Notes: generated from the letters alone by a model not told the origin. A stretch of DNA of 64,000 nt from Haliscomenobacter sp040403615 (GCF_040403615.1 NZ_JBBAKG010000025.1:1-64000), one strand, 5' to 3'. Positions 1-9,377 are shown, counted from the stretch's first letter. Numbers and translations are program-made.

Positions 1-45
1 TCTCAAAACTAATCCTTCTCCTCTAGTCTTCAAATTTTAATGCGT

Positions 46-870
46 TTACCCTGTCCCTCCACCCCGGCTTAGGCTTAGCTGACTTCCGTTAATGCTGAGT
101 TGCTGGATTTCATTTATGGTACTGGTATCGCCATCGCCCGCATTTGAAATCGTATTACCGCTGATTTTGATGCCGGTACCGGCAGTATAGGTCGTGCCAG
201 TTCCACCGCCACCCGTGCTGGAATTGCTAATGGTATTTCCAACAATGGAGATGCCTTCCCCTGCTTTCAGGTCAGTACTAATGACGTTGGTGGGGCTAAT
301 GGAAATACCCGTACCTGCACTATAGGTAGTACCACTCCCGCCGGAAGCAGGAAGAACAACCGTGCCTCCATTTTTACTCAAAGTCAGTTGTGTGCCACTT
401 AAGCTAAGCCGTTGAATTTCATTGGTGGTGTCTCGATCTCCCGTATTGGTAATGGTGCTTCCACTAACACCGATACCGTGGCCTGCTTTGAGGTTGGTTT
501 TTTCGGCGTAGAGGGCGTAGGGTACACTGAGGATTTGAGTAGTTCCAACTGACAAATTGTCTACTACTACTTCTAGGTACTTGGGGCCTTTTGCCCAATC
601 GACGTTTTGGAATTCCGAAAGCTTCGTACTGCCTATCGCCAAGGTGAACAATCCTTGATCATTGGTAGAGGTAAGAAACTTTTCCGAAAACTCAATCGCG
701 CCATCTGATTTCAAGGTGTGAATTTTGAATTCTACGTTGATGGTTTTCAGCGCTTTGGGCGTGCCATCAAGATTCCAGGCAATAGCTTGGTAGTTGATGG
801 ATTGGGGGGACTGGGCAAACAATACAATAGCGGTAAAAAGGGTGAAGATTAAGGATATTAGCTTTTTCAT
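46..870 (-). CDS. truncated copy of a secreted repeat protein
   Basis: A 274-residue protein with an N-terminal signal peptide (MKKLISLIFTLFTAIVLFAQ) followed by the INYQAIAWNLDGTPK-type N-domain seen in many Bacteroidota surface proteins, then glycine/threonine-rich modules of the form AGTGI-I-GNTISN-GDGD. It is nearly identical to the N-terminal half of the 479-residue protein encoded directly upstream (start codon 30 bp after that gene's stop), so the two are a tandem duplication in one transcription unit. It stops at GGGTG inside a glycine-rich module, where the sister gene continues with a further module and a beta-sandwich-like C-domain. Reading past the stop in the frame shifted by two bases gives TVNALKFED and then another stop, which resembles the sister's next residues only briefly. 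A truncated, possibly non-functional copy is likely. The function of the family is unknown to me. Confidence 0.75.
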   Translation of the reverse strand: MKKLISLIFTLFTAIVLFAQSPQSINYQAIAWNLDGTPKALKTINVEFKIHTLKSDGAIEFSEKFLTSTNDQGLFTLAIGSTKLSEFQNVDWAKGPKYLEVVVDNLSVGTTQILSVPYALYAEKTNLKAGHGIGVSGSTITNTGDRDTTNEIQRLSLSGTQLTLSKNGGTVVLPASGGSGTTYSAGTGISISPTNVISTDLKAGEGISIVGNTISNSSTGGGGTGTTYTAGTGIKISGNTISNAGDGDTSTINEIQQLSINGSQLSLSRGGGTG

Positions 871-900
871 CGCATTAGGTTTTGATGGATTGGAGATAGG

Positions 901-2340
901 TTAACGGATGCGAACTAAGGCCATCCAGTGTTCATCAATGCGAAAACTACTACCTACCCCTGATACATTACAAGTCATGCGTAATTGCTCTCCTTTATCC
1001 AATTGAGCTACCCAAACACCCACTCCGTTACCCCTTGACTGACCTCCAGTAACTACATGCAGAAGGGTACCAGCTTTGTCCGCAGTGGCCACTCGGAGCG
1101 TGGCCTCACTTTTTGCCGGATCCAGCCCTATTATCCAAGCACTAAAAAACACCATGTATATGCCTGAGTTAGGGACAATTAATCTATCAATTTTTTCAAC
1201 CTCAAAAAAGGAAGTTGCGGAAGCTACAGAAGCTCCAAAATGAGCGCCTGTGGCATTTACGGTTAGATAGTCAACACCGGGTAATGACACTGAATTCCCA
1301 TTACTAATGCTCAACACCCCATCCGCATAATTCAATATCTGTTTATCAATAGAGGGTAAATCCACACTTCCTCCATTGGGGCTTAAGGTCAATTTGCTGC
1401 CCACCAGGCTCAACGCCTGCTGCTCATTTGCGCTGATGGTATTGCCCGTGATGTTGATACCAGAACCCGCTGTATAGGTTGTGCCACCACCACCTGAGCC
1501 AGTCGGTAAGGTGACACTGCCTCCTCCTTTACTCAGGGTTAGTACATTGTTGTTGCTGTTAAGTGTAAGCTCTTGAATTTCATTGGTTTTGTCGGCATCT
1601 CCATCTCCACTGTTGCTGATGGTATTGCCTGTTATACTGATCCCAGTCCCCGCAGTATAAGTCGTGCCTGTTCCACCACCACCCGTGTTGGTATTGCTGA
1701 TGGTATTTCCGACTATGGAGATGCCTTCCCCTGCTTTCAGGTCAGTACTAATGACGTTGGTGGGGCTGATGGAAATCCCAGTACCTGCACTATAAGTAGA
1801 GCCACTACCGCCCGAAGCAGGAAGAGTGACGGTACCTCCATTTTTACTCAAAGTCAGTTGAGTGCCACTTAAGCTAAGCCGCTGAATTTCATTGGTAGTA
1901 TCTCGATCTCCCGTATTGGTAATGGTGTTTCCGCTGACACTGATGCCCGGGCCTGCTTTGAGGTTGGTTTTTTCGGCGTAAAGGGCGTAGGGGACACTAA
2001 GGATTTGGGTAGTTCCGACTGACAAATTGTCTACTATTACTTCCAGGTACTTGGGGCCTTTTCCCCAATCGACGTTTTGGAATTCAGAAAGCTTCGTACT
2101 GCCTATCGCCAAGGTGAACAATCCTTGATCGTTGGTAGAGGTAAGAAATTTTTCCGAAAACTCGACTGCCCCATCTGATTTCAAGGTATGAATTTTGAAT
2201 TCTACATTGATGGTTTTCAGCGCTTTGGGCGTGCCATCAAGATTCCAGGCAATCGCTTGGTAATTGATGGATGGGGGGGATTGGGCGAACAATACAATGC
2301 AAGTGAAAACTGCGAAAATTAAAGATTGTAGCTTTTTCAT
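901..2340 (-). CDS. secreted repeat protein with tail-fibre-like modules and a C-terminal beta domain
   Basis: A 479-residue exported protein: signal peptide ending FAQ (about residue 20), an N-domain of about 110 residues (INYQAIAWNLDGTPKALKT...), then four imperfect modules (AGPGISVSGNTITN, AGEGISIVGNTISN, AGTGISITGNTISN, AGSGINITGNTIS) separated by LTLSKNGGTVTLP-like strands, resembling fibre repeats. The last 150 or so residues (from VDYLTVNATG to HWMALVRIR) alternate like a C1q/TNF-type beta sandwich; this fold is an inference from pattern only. There is no type IX sorting domain of a form I recognise. It is followed after 30 bp by its truncated paralogue and is probably co-transcribed with it. 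A role as a surface or adhesive fibre fits but is unproven. Confidence 0.8.
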   Translation of the reverse strand: MKKLQSLIFAVFTCIVLFAQSPPSINYQAIAWNLDGTPKALKTINVEFKIHTLKSDGAVEFSEKFLTSTNDQGLFTLAIGSTKLSEFQNVDWGKGPKYLEVIVDNLSVGTTQILSVPYALYAEKTNLKAGPGISVSGNTITNTGDRDTTNEIQRLSLSGTQLTLSKNGGTVTLPASGGSGSTYSAGTGISISPTNVISTDLKAGEGISIVGNTISNTNTGGGGTGTTYTAGTGISITGNTISNSGDGDADKTNEIQELTLNSNNNVLTLSKGGGSVTLPTGSGGGGTTYTAGSGINITGNTISANEQQALSLVGSKLTLSPNGGSVDLPSIDKQILNYADGVLSISNGNSVSLPGVDYLTVNATGAHFGASVASATSFFEVEKIDRLIVPNSGIYMVFFSAWIIGLDPAKSEATLRVATADKAGTLLHVVTGGQSRGNGVGVWVAQLDKGEQLRMTCNVSGVGSSFRIDEHWMALVRIR

Positions 2341-2432
2341 TTAGGGATTTTAAATATTAGAATAACGTCTTGAAAATACGACCATAATTTCAATATACAA
2401 AACTTAAAAGAGGAAAATATTTAAATAATTAA

Positions 2433-2440
2433 TACCTTTG
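2433..2440 (+). promoter_or_regulatory. candidate -7 box for the 2.5-5.9 kb operon
   Basis: TACCTTTG is a perfect match to the Bacteroidota TAnnTTTG box and lies 60 bp before the ATG of the first operon gene. No convincing TTTG/TTG element is seen 17-23 bp upstream, so this is only a half-supported promoter. Confidence 0.3.
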
Positions 2441-2500
2441 ATTTAAACATCTGTACGGGAAAAATTGTGTAACTTCAGATGTTGTAAATATTGTCAGGTT

Positions 2501-3208
2501 ATGTTTAGGGCAGTTATCGTATTTCTAGTTTTTATTTTTATTAAAATGGGCTTGATTGCTCAGTGTGATCCTTCCGTTATGCCATCTGCGGATCAAAAGT
2601 TAGCATATCGACCAAGAGGAAATCGCTGCGAGGGTTTCTTTTCACCCAAGATTGCTGCACATCGAATCAGAATTGTGAGTTTTACATTAGGAGAAGTGCG
2701 CTTTGAGGCAGATCCATCCGAGGTAATCGAGGTGAAAGCTCCGGCAGAAGATTTGAAACTCCAGGCGATTGGCATTCCTAATGATTTATATTATCGCATG
2801 GATGTTGAATTGAAGGGGAATTCTTTGGAATGGCCAGTAAGTGATGTGCTTTATCAAAATGACCAGAGCAAATTAGCGCGCAACATTGGCATACTTGCCT
2901 TCAAGCAAGAAGGCAAAGACAAGGTGTACTATCCGGTCAATATCCAAGGAAAAAAAACAGCACTATCTGAGCCCGCCAAAACAATCATTCTGAAAATTGT
3001 GTCAACGACCAGACTTGCTCAGGTTGCATGGAAAATTGATAAAACAGGCGAAAAATACCGTCCTGTCAATGGTAATTCTTTCAAAGCTTATACTCCTGTT
3101 TACATTCGTATTCCTGCTGATTTGGTTGGATTTCAGTCTATAGTGATTAGAGCAGTAGAAGAAAGTAGCCCGAATCCCTTATTCTTGAATATAAAAGTAA
3201 GAATCTGA
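2501..3208 (+). CDS. exported protein of unknown function, first gene of the EAD/trypsin-FGE operon
   Basis: A 235-residue protein starting at the ATG that opens a good signal peptide (MFRAVIVFLVFIFIKMGLIAQ). An upstream TTG start at 2465 would add a cysteine-rich stretch before the signal and is less likely. The mature part begins CDPSV and has a conserved-looking YRPRGNRCEGFF motif with paired cysteines, then repeated beta-strand patterns (RIRIVSFTLGEVRFEAD, YYRMDVELKGNSLEWPV, IGILAF). I recognise this as a family met in Bacteroidota but know no assigned function. It ends 5 bp before the EAD11-like membrane protein, which points to a shared job, for example as the periplasmic partner or ligand-binding part of that system (inference). 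Confidence 0.75.
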   Translation: MFRAVIVFLVFIFIKMGLIAQCDPSVMPSADQKLAYRPRGNRCEGFFSPKIAAHRIRIVSFTLGEVRFEADPSEVIEVKAPAEDLKLQAIGIPNDLYYRMDVELKGNSLEWPVSDVLYQNDQSKLARNIGILAFKQEGKDKVYYPVNIQGKKTALSEPAKTIILKIVSTTRLAQVAWKIDKTGEKYRPVNGNSFKAYTPVYIRIPADLVGFQSIVIRAVEESSPNPLFLNIKVRI

Positions 3209-3213
3209 CTAAA

Positions 3214-4449
3214 ATGAATCCCATTGTACCTACCCGCGCGGAAATACTTCGGTTGCTTGAAGAAAATGACTTGGATACTTTGATTCCAATTCTAAAGTAC
3301 AAAGCGATTGAAGAAAAGAACTTCGATCTGGAGCAGCAAATTATTTTATTGAGTTCAAGGTACAATCAGTATGTACAGCAACATCAGTTAGAGTTGGCGG
3401 AGGCAAAAGAGCTCAGAGTAGAATTGAATAAAATAAAAATGGGCCTGTTGAATCTGGTTAATCAACTTAATCTGGATCCGGGCAAACCTCAGCTGTCCTC
3501 ACAGAAGATTCAAAAAGCAAGGCTAAACAAAATCACAATTATTCGATTGATGGTGGTTTTTATAGCAATTTGTTTTTTAAGTGTATTGTTTTATTTGGCT
3601 CAGGTCAGATTGACCAATACCCAATTCACCTTAAAAGCCAAAGTAAGTCAACTGGGTTTGCGCGCAACTCAGTCCTGGATTCCTGGCAACGGAGTTGACC
3701 TTTGGTTGAGGCGCTTTGAAGCATACCATCTCGCAAATTTTTCTTCTTTTTCTACATCCTTGTATAGCAATGGTGATGGCCCTTTATCCCTGTTTTTTTC
3801 CAAAGGACGAATTCGGATTGATTCGATTTCATTTTTACCAAAACATGAAATTATTCTGTTGATGGATGGTGATGAGCTTCAACTTAAGTTAAACAATGGA
3901 GCCATCAAGGGAGGACTCTTTTTGAAAAACAGTCAGTTAAGTTCGCCTGACTTAGGGATTGAGCAAAAGTTAGGAGTAAATCCGCTTGGCGATTTTTTTA
4001 TGTTTGATTCTGAGGAAAATCCTGAGTTCAGCCTGATGCCTGCACGAAAAGGCGGATTGAAACTCCCTACGATGGAGGTAGATTCTGTATTTCTTTTCAG
4101 GCTTGAGAATAATTTAAATGTTTCGACAATCCAGGAAGGTACCTTACAAATAGGCAGGGCAAGGCCGATTAACTTGGCCAGTGGTGCACCCATTTTGTTG
4201 TCGAATTTGCGACAGGGAAAAATTCACTTCAATCAGCTTGACCAATATCTTGAAATTGAATTGACTGGTCAGGTAGGGAAAATTGTGCAAATTCAGAATG
4301 GGGACGTCAAGTCAATGATGCCAACACTTTTGGAGCATTTGCGAATTAATGCCATGTTGTATTATGCTATCATCACAGGTGCGGCATTGATGGGGATTTT
4401 TTATGCGTTCAAAAAAATGTTGTTAACTCAAAAAAGAAGACTTTTATGA
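3214..4449 (+). CDS. two-TM protein with N-terminal effector-associated (EAD11-like) domain
   Basis: 411 residues. Residues about 5-92 form an all-helical unit (EILRLLEENDLDTLIPIL ... IILLSSRYNQYVQ ... ELNKIKMGLLNLVNQL) that matches my memory of effector-associated domain 11, a death-fold-like adaptor of Bacteroidota conflict and signalling systems described by Aravind and colleagues. A TM helix follows at about 109-131 (IIRLMVVFIAICFLSVLFYL), then roughly 250 residues of beta-rich sequence, and a second TM near the C-terminus (YYAIITGAALMGIFYAF). The predicted layout is EAD in the cytoplasm and the beta domain in the periplasm, so it could relay a periplasmic state inward. It overlaps the next gene by 4 bp (ATGA), which implies translational coupling. 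The EAD assignment is by eye; the beta domain is unassigned. Confidence 0.75.
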   Translation: MNPIVPTRAEILRLLEENDLDTLIPILKYKAIEEKNFDLEQQIILLSSRYNQYVQQHQLELAEAKELRVELNKIKMGLLNLVNQLNLDPGKPQLSSQKIQKARLNKITIIRLMVVFIAICFLSVLFYLAQVRLTNTQFTLKAKVSQLGLRATQSWIPGNGVDLWLRRFEAYHLANFSSFSTSLYSNGDGPLSLFFSKGRIRIDSISFLPKHEIILLMDGDELQLKLNNGAIKGGLFLKNSQLSSPDLGIEQKLGVNPLGDFFMFDSEENPEFSLMPARKGGLKLPTMEVDSVFLFRLENNLNVSTIQEGTLQIGRARPINLASGAPILLSNLRQGKIHFNQLDQYLEIELTGQVGKIVQIQNGDVKSMMPTLLEHLRINAMLYYAIITGAALMGIFYAFKKMLLTQKRRLL

Positions 4450-5888
4450 AGTCAAATGTACTACTGAAGTCAATATTGATTGTTGTTTTACTGAAGCTAT
4501 TGGGTACACCTAATGCCACATTTGCTCAACAAGTAGCTACCTACAAAGCAAAATCCTTGAAAGGAAACGTTGTGAGGATTGAAGCAACTTTTCCAAATGA
4601 TAAAATTGATGGATTTGGTTTTATTATTGGAGCGAAGGATAGTTTTTATATCGTAACAGCACTTCATAATTTACAAGGAAAGGACGACGAAGACATAGAA
4701 GTCAGACCCACGGATATAAGGGTATACTTTGAAAATGAAACATCTGTTTCTGGAGTATACAAATATGATTGGAATGGACTTGCCGATTTGGCAATGCTCT
4801 CTGCTCCTTTTGGAAACAAGCAACAGAATTGGACTCGATATAGTGTGATGAGTCAAGATATGCAAAAAAACTTTGCTGTAACTTATTTAGGAAAGGATAA
4901 AAGTTGGACTTCTCCACTAGTAGAAGGAAAAGTTGAGACGATAAGCCAAACTCGTCATGAAATATACTTTCTCATAGATGAATTACTGGGAGGAACTTCT
5001 GGCGCACCATTAATTGGGAGCAATGGGATTGCAGGTATGATTTTGAGTACAGATACACAGAAATCCCAGAAAAATGGAACCGCAATCCAAATTTCCAGGC
5101 TTAAAACATTAATAAATGAGTCTAAACCAGGCTATTATATGCTTGAATCTGACGTTAGTGGAATGCGCTCTATTCCTGGAGGAGCCTTTGTTATGGGGGA
5201 TAAAAATGGAGCAGATAATGCACGCTATGAACATGAAGTTAAAGTGAAACCTTTCTATGTCATGCCATATGAAATCAGTTTTGAAGAATATTATAAGTAC
5301 TGCAATAGCAAACAGAAAAAAAAGCCAAATGATCAGGGTTGGGGCAGCGGGAATAAACCGGTAATCAATGTATCCTGGTTCAATGCCATAGATTATTGCA
5401 ATTGGAGAAGTGATCAAGAATTACTGAAACCCGTTTATGACATTGGCGAAAATGGTATCGTTAAACTCGACACTAATAAAAATGGATATCGGCTGCCAAC
5501 TGAAGCAGAATGGGAATATTTGGCAAAAACTGGAAGCATTGAGCAAGGTGAAGCAATTTATCAAACACCCAAAGAGGTGAATTTTAAAACGAAAGCAAAA
5601 AGACAAAGCCCTACTTGGGCTGTTTCCGAAGGAAGCGAAAATAATTTTGGTGTTTTCAATTTAAGAGGTAATGTGGCAGAATGGTGTTGGGACAATTACG
5701 ATCATGATTTTTATAAGAATTCAGGTCCTAAAAATCCCATTGGCCCATCATCAGGTAGAGCTAAAGTAATTCGAGGTGGAAGTTGGAATAGTGATAAATT
5801 CGGTATACGGCTACATGCCCGTGATTCCAAGCTTCCTAATTTTGGCTACCCAACGGTCGGATTCAGATTGGTTCGCAACGCGGAATAA
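4446..5888 (+). CDS. exported trypsin-like protease fused to a formylglycine-generating-enzyme-like domain
   Basis: 480 residues with a signal peptide (to about ATFAQQ, residue 29). A trypsin-type domain follows: catalytic His74 (VTALHN), Asp114 (GLADLAML) and Ser185 (GGTSGAP) all present, so it should be active. From about residue 238 comes an FGE/SUMF1-like domain with its usual landmarks: FVMGD, PVINVSWFNAIDYCNW, YRLPTEAEWEYLA, NVAEWCWDNY, VIRGGSW and VGFRLVR. The FGE fold in such proteins often acts as a binding or C-lectin-like module rather than an oxidase; I do not see the paired active-site cysteines of true FGE. Translation is coupled to the EAD protein through a 4-bp overlap. The pairing of trypsin, FGE and an EAD protein is a combination known from NTP-dependent conflict and signalling modules. 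It ends 8 bp from the convergent PorP gene. Confidence 0.88.
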   Translation: MKSNVLLKSILIVVLLKLLGTPNATFAQQVATYKAKSLKGNVVRIEATFPNDKIDGFGFIIGAKDSFYIVTALHNLQGKDDEDIEVRPTDIRVYFENETSVSGVYKYDWNGLADLAMLSAPFGNKQQNWTRYSVMSQDMQKNFAVTYLGKDKSWTSPLVEGKVETISQTRHEIYFLIDELLGGTSGAPLIGSNGIAGMILSTDTQKSQKNGTAIQISRLKTLINESKPGYYMLESDVSGMRSIPGGAFVMGDKNGADNARYEHEVKVKPFYVMPYEISFEEYYKYCNSKQKKKPNDQGWGSGNKPVINVSWFNAIDYCNWRSDQELLKPVYDIGENGIVKLDTNKNGYRLPTEAEWEYLAKTGSIEQGEAIYQTPKEVNFKTKAKRQSPTWAVSEGSENNFGVFNLRGNVAEWCWDNYDHDFYKNSGPKNPIGPSSGRAKVIRGGSWNSDKFGIRLHARDSKLPNFGYPTVGFRLVRNAE

Positions 5889-5896
5889 ATCATTTT

Positions 5897-6853
5897 TTAA
5901 TTCTGGTAGAAAGCATAAGAAATACCAATATCAAAAGTTTGCCCAAAATAAGAGTTGAGTTTAGATACAAACTGATTGTACCCCAAACTTAAGCGCAAAA
6001 TATTGCCGCTTGTGGTTTCGATCATAGTACCAGCTTCAAACTTTATGGATTTTGATGTTCCACTACCTAATCCCAACCAAAGCGCCTTATTAAATTGGTA
6101 TCGGATATTGGCGTCAATGCCAATGGGGCTATCGGGAAGGTATCTGCCCAAAAGATTAAATTCTATGAAATTGAAGTCTTTCTTGTTGAAGAAATGGTAG
6201 TAACCCACATTGGTATAATAATGAGGTTCTTTGATTACTTCATATGTATTTGATGGAGTCTTAAATGCTTTATTCAGGCTAAACATTTGTGGGATGGATG
6301 CTCCAATATAAAATATCCGCTCGTCATCCGTGGGATCTGTACAAAACATTAATCCTAGACCAACATCGTAGTAAAACTGCTGGGGATTTAGATTTGCGGT
6401 ACTGATGATGTTGGTATTGTCTGATCCACTTAAAAGTTCACCCAAATTCAGTCGGTATTGTATGCCACCCAAGCTGATTCCACCAGCAAGAATATGGTCA
6501 TTCTGAATCGGTATTCGATAGGCTATATTTCCGTAGATCCCGGTTTGCCCAATGGCACCAACCTGGTCATTGACTAAATGTAATCCACTTGAAAAATTAA
6601 ACTGGTCATCATCGATGTATTCTAAAGATAAAATTTGTGTTCTGGGAGACTCAGGGAGTTTTAGCCATTGATTTCTTGCTGTTAAGCTACCCGAGATATT
6701 CATATTATAAGCCAAAAAATTGCTGCTTACTCCTGCTGGGTTTATTAAACCCGCATGATCTCTGTAGAATTGATACAATGGAAGTTGCTGTCCAAGAATT
6801 ACTTGTGAAAACAAAGAAATTATTCCTATAATGAAGTATACTTTTAGTCGCAT
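5897..6853 (-). CDS. PorP/SprF family type IX secretion membrane protein
   Basis: 318 residues with a signal peptide (ending ILGQQ) and the family hallmark near the N-terminus: PLYQFYRDHAGLINPAGVSS, followed by an outer-membrane beta-barrel with aromatic-ended strands up to the terminal FYQN. PorP/SprF proteins help anchor or secrete a specific neighbouring cargo of the type IX system. Here the cargo is the 798-residue protein immediately upstream (gap 22 bp), which carries a gliding-motility-type C-terminal domain, so the two very likely form an operon and a functional pair, like SprF with SprB. Confidence 0.9.
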   Translation of the reverse strand: MRLKVYFIIGIISLFSQVILGQQLPLYQFYRDHAGLINPAGVSSNFLAYNMNISGSLTARNQWLKLPESPRTQILSLEYIDDDQFNFSSGLHLVNDQVGAIGQTGIYGNIAYRIPIQNDHILAGGISLGGIQYRLNLGELLSGSDNTNIISTANLNPQQFYYDVGLGLMFCTDPTDDERIFYIGASIPQMFSLNKAFKTPSNTYEVIKEPHYYTNVGYYHFFNKKDFNFIEFNLLGRYLPDSPIGIDANIRYQFNKALWLGLGSGTSKSIKFEAGTMIETTSGNILRLSLGYNQFVSKLNSYFGQTFDIGISYAFYQN

Positions 6854-6875
6854 GTGATTAGGATTTAAGGTTTTA

Positions 6876-9272
6876 TTATTCGATTATATAGAGTGCACCT
6901 TTCTTCGCTTTTTTATCTCCGGTTTTTCCACTTTCAATGATGTAGTAATATGTTCCATGTGGTAATATGCCTGAAGAAGAGCAATTTTCTGTACATTCTC
7001 CGTGCCAATTGTTTTGATAGGCTTCCGCCTGATAAACCAATTCACCCCAGCGATTGAATACCTTGATTTTATTATTAGGGTAATTATCTAAGCCATCTAT
7101 TTTCCAAGGGGATTGCATGTTCACAATTTTATTGGCACTCAAATCCAGTTCGCTATCATCAATGACTTCTACCTTGAACCAGGCATCTTCGGAAATGCAA
7201 GTTGCGACTTTAGGCTGTTGTGGTGCTCTTACTTTTAGCGTAACGCGCCCTTCTATAGCTTTCGTAGCAAGCAATTTCAACTGATAAATGTCTACTCCAG
7301 AGGTATCCATCTGGTTGGGTAGTGTCCATACAAATAAACTATTGGATGGATAACTATTGGTCGTAAAGAGCCGGATGGTATCGCCTAATTTTACACGTTC
7401 AGTGCCTTGAATAATGGGCAATTGTAATTTTGCACTGTCATTTGGCATCAAGATCACGGATACAACATTTGACGCACACAAGCCTTGGCCAATCTTTGTG
7501 TAAATGACCAACTTATTAGCTATTGTTACATTCGGCTCCTTTATTTCATTTTTCAATGTTGAATCTCTGTACCAGCGTACTTGATTGGGTGGATAGAAAG
7601 GATTGGCTCTTTGAGCTACATCTTGAAGAGAAATGATCGACTTACCATTATTGTTAAGACAATTTGCGTAAGTACTGATTCCGATACCTTGCTTTTGTTC
7701 TATGCGCACCTCTACACTTGATTCGCGTTCCTTACAACGATTTGCTCCTTCCACTCTGTAAATGAAAAAATATTTACCGGGTTTATTTCCTTTTGGGATA
7801 AAATAGGGCATGGCCGGGTCAAAAGAATTGCTGTCTACTGGACTGAAACTACGCCATTTACCTCCGCTCGATTCATCTTTTAGCAAGTCATCGAGCATAA
7901 TGGGGGTGTCCTGATTGCTGCAAACAGATAATGCAGGCTCGGGCTTACCCGGATAATTATTCGGAGTGACTTTAACTTGGAATATTGGTTTATTTAGCGA
8001 GGTATAGCATCCCGGCAAAGCGTCATTTCCTACCGCAAGAAAAGTATAGTTCGTATTTTGTTCAGGAAAGAAATCAAATAGCTGTTCACTGCGTACGCTT
8101 AATGTGTCTTGCTTAGTGCCATCACTAGTGTATACAACTCGATAAATGCCATTTCCTCCACCTAGGGTAAGTGAAGTTCTTGCTGGTTCACCTGCACAAA
8201 TATTGATCTGATTTTTGGCTAAAGTGGCCGTCAAGGTAGGACAAATAATCGTAGTACAAGTTTGAGTATCTACACTTACGCCACATATTCCGCTGCCCAT
8301 TGCTTGAACTTCAATTTTAATTTTGCTTCCCGGTGCTAAGTTTGAGAATGTCAGGCTGTTTCCTTTTTTTACGCCAGTTTCAGAAGTGCCAGAGATAACT
8401 CTTTCCTTGTAATCAGTAGCGCCTCCAACCTGAGACCAATTGAAAGAGATGGAGTTTCCACTTGGTTTCCCACAAGTAATTAATGCTGGTGATAATTTTC
8501 GATCTACTTCGATAGATTGCTCAAATTTCTCAGACTCACATCCATCATTGCTAATGATCAAGCTCACTTTTTTTGAACCATTAATTGACCATATGTTTCC
8601 TTGTTGTTTAGCTTTTTGACTTTTTACTAATAATCCGTCTGAAAAATTCCAGATGAAATTAGCGTTACTAATCGTGTCCTTTCCTGTAAAAGTGGCAAAA
8701 ACGGAATCTCCAGTACACGAATTAACGGGCAAACTAAAATTGGCAAATGGTCTTTTGCGTACCAATAGATTGGTGGTTTGTCCAATTTCTTTCACATTGG
8801 AAGAAACAACCCGCATAAGGTAATTTCCAGGAGCTAAAGTAGCGGGTATTTCAATGGGTACTTTTCGAATGGTTGTGCCTTTTGCTTTACCAATTATGAT
8901 AGGATTTGTAAAAGAACCTTTTTCATCAGAAACTTCAATTGTAAATTCATTGTCTTGCCCAAATAATAGGAGGGTAGAAAAACTAACTTCAGTCATTCCA
9001 CCTATGCATACTGCCTTTTTTAGCGGTAAAGTTACTAGTGGCTTTGATGGAACCAATGAGGACAATGGTTGTAAAACACCTTGAGTAAGGTAACTTCCAT
9101 TGCTACTTTTGAGGGTTTGAACTGCTGTTTCTCCAATGGAATAGCTTAACGTGTAATTTTCAAAACGAAAATAATTTCCAGTAGTATTTAATACTTGCTG
9201 CGCCTTAATGTTAAGGAATCCTAATGAGAAGAAAGTAAAAATAATTAATCTAAGATTTGATTGAACTAGCAT
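6876..9272 (-). CDS. type IX secretion cargo with gliding-motility-associated C-terminal domain
   Basis: 798 residues, signal peptide (LGFLNIKAQQ), then the YFRFENYTLSYSIGETAVQTL motif common at the N-terminus of such cargo. The middle has PKD/Ig-like segments (for instance FIWNFSDGLLV near residue 210, a fibronectin-like ISFNWSQVGGATDY near 275) and several cysteine-bearing SprB-like modules. The C-terminal 85 residues are a CHU_C/type B sorting domain (WKIDGLDNYPNNKIKVFNRW, then WHGE and GTYYYIIE), although the usual SPNGDG start of this domain is degenerate. The product should be exported to the cell surface through the type IX secretion system. The partner PorP/SprF gene follows. The exact role (adhesion or gliding) cannot be read from sequence. 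Confidence 0.85.
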   Translation of the reverse strand: MLVQSNLRLIIFTFFSLGFLNIKAQQVLNTTGNYFRFENYTLSYSIGETAVQTLKSSNGSYLTQGVLQPLSSLVPSKPLVTLPLKKAVCIGGMTEVSFSTLLLFGQDNEFTIEVSDEKGSFTNPIIIGKAKGTTIRKVPIEIPATLAPGNYLMRVVSSNVKEIGQTTNLLVRKRPFANFSLPVNSCTGDSVFATFTGKDTISNANFIWNFSDGLLVKSQKAKQQGNIWSINGSKKVSLIISNDGCESEKFEQSIEVDRKLSPALITCGKPSGNSISFNWSQVGGATDYKERVISGTSETGVKKGNSLTFSNLAPGSKIKIEVQAMGSGICGVSVDTQTCTTIICPTLTATLAKNQINICAGEPARTSLTLGGGNGIYRVVYTSDGTKQDTLSVRSEQLFDFFPEQNTNYTFLAVGNDALPGCYTSLNKPIFQVKVTPNNYPGKPEPALSVCSNQDTPIMLDDLLKDESSGGKWRSFSPVDSNSFDPAMPYFIPKGNKPGKYFFIYRVEGANRCKERESSVEVRIEQKQGIGISTYANCLNNNGKSIISLQDVAQRANPFYPPNQVRWYRDSTLKNEIKEPNVTIANKLVIYTKIGQGLCASNVVSVILMPNDSAKLQLPIIQGTERVKLGDTIRLFTTNSYPSNSLFVWTLPNQMDTSGVDIYQLKLLATKAIEGRVTLKVRAPQQPKVATCISEDAWFKVEVIDDSELDLSANKIVNMQSPWKIDGLDNYPNNKIKVFNRWGELVYQAEAYQNNWHGECTENCSSSGILPHGTYYYIIESGKTGDKKAKKGALYIIE

Positions 9273-9377
9273 TTAATCCGGGTTAAAGGTTGTAGATTTT
9301 TGTTTTGAAATGTTATTTTACCAATCAAATTTCATGATATAAGGCTTGTCTTGGAGTGACAATATGCGTACTTCGGT

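Noticed and set aside
1573..1872. Plus-strand reading frame inside the minus-strand repeat protein gene
   Set aside because: It is a by-product of the repeated glycine/threonine codons of the real gene on the other strand.
4446..5888. FGE-like domain as the variable target of a diversity-generating retroelement
   Set aside because: No reverse transcriptase or template repeat lies in the window and the last codons show no adenine-directed variability.
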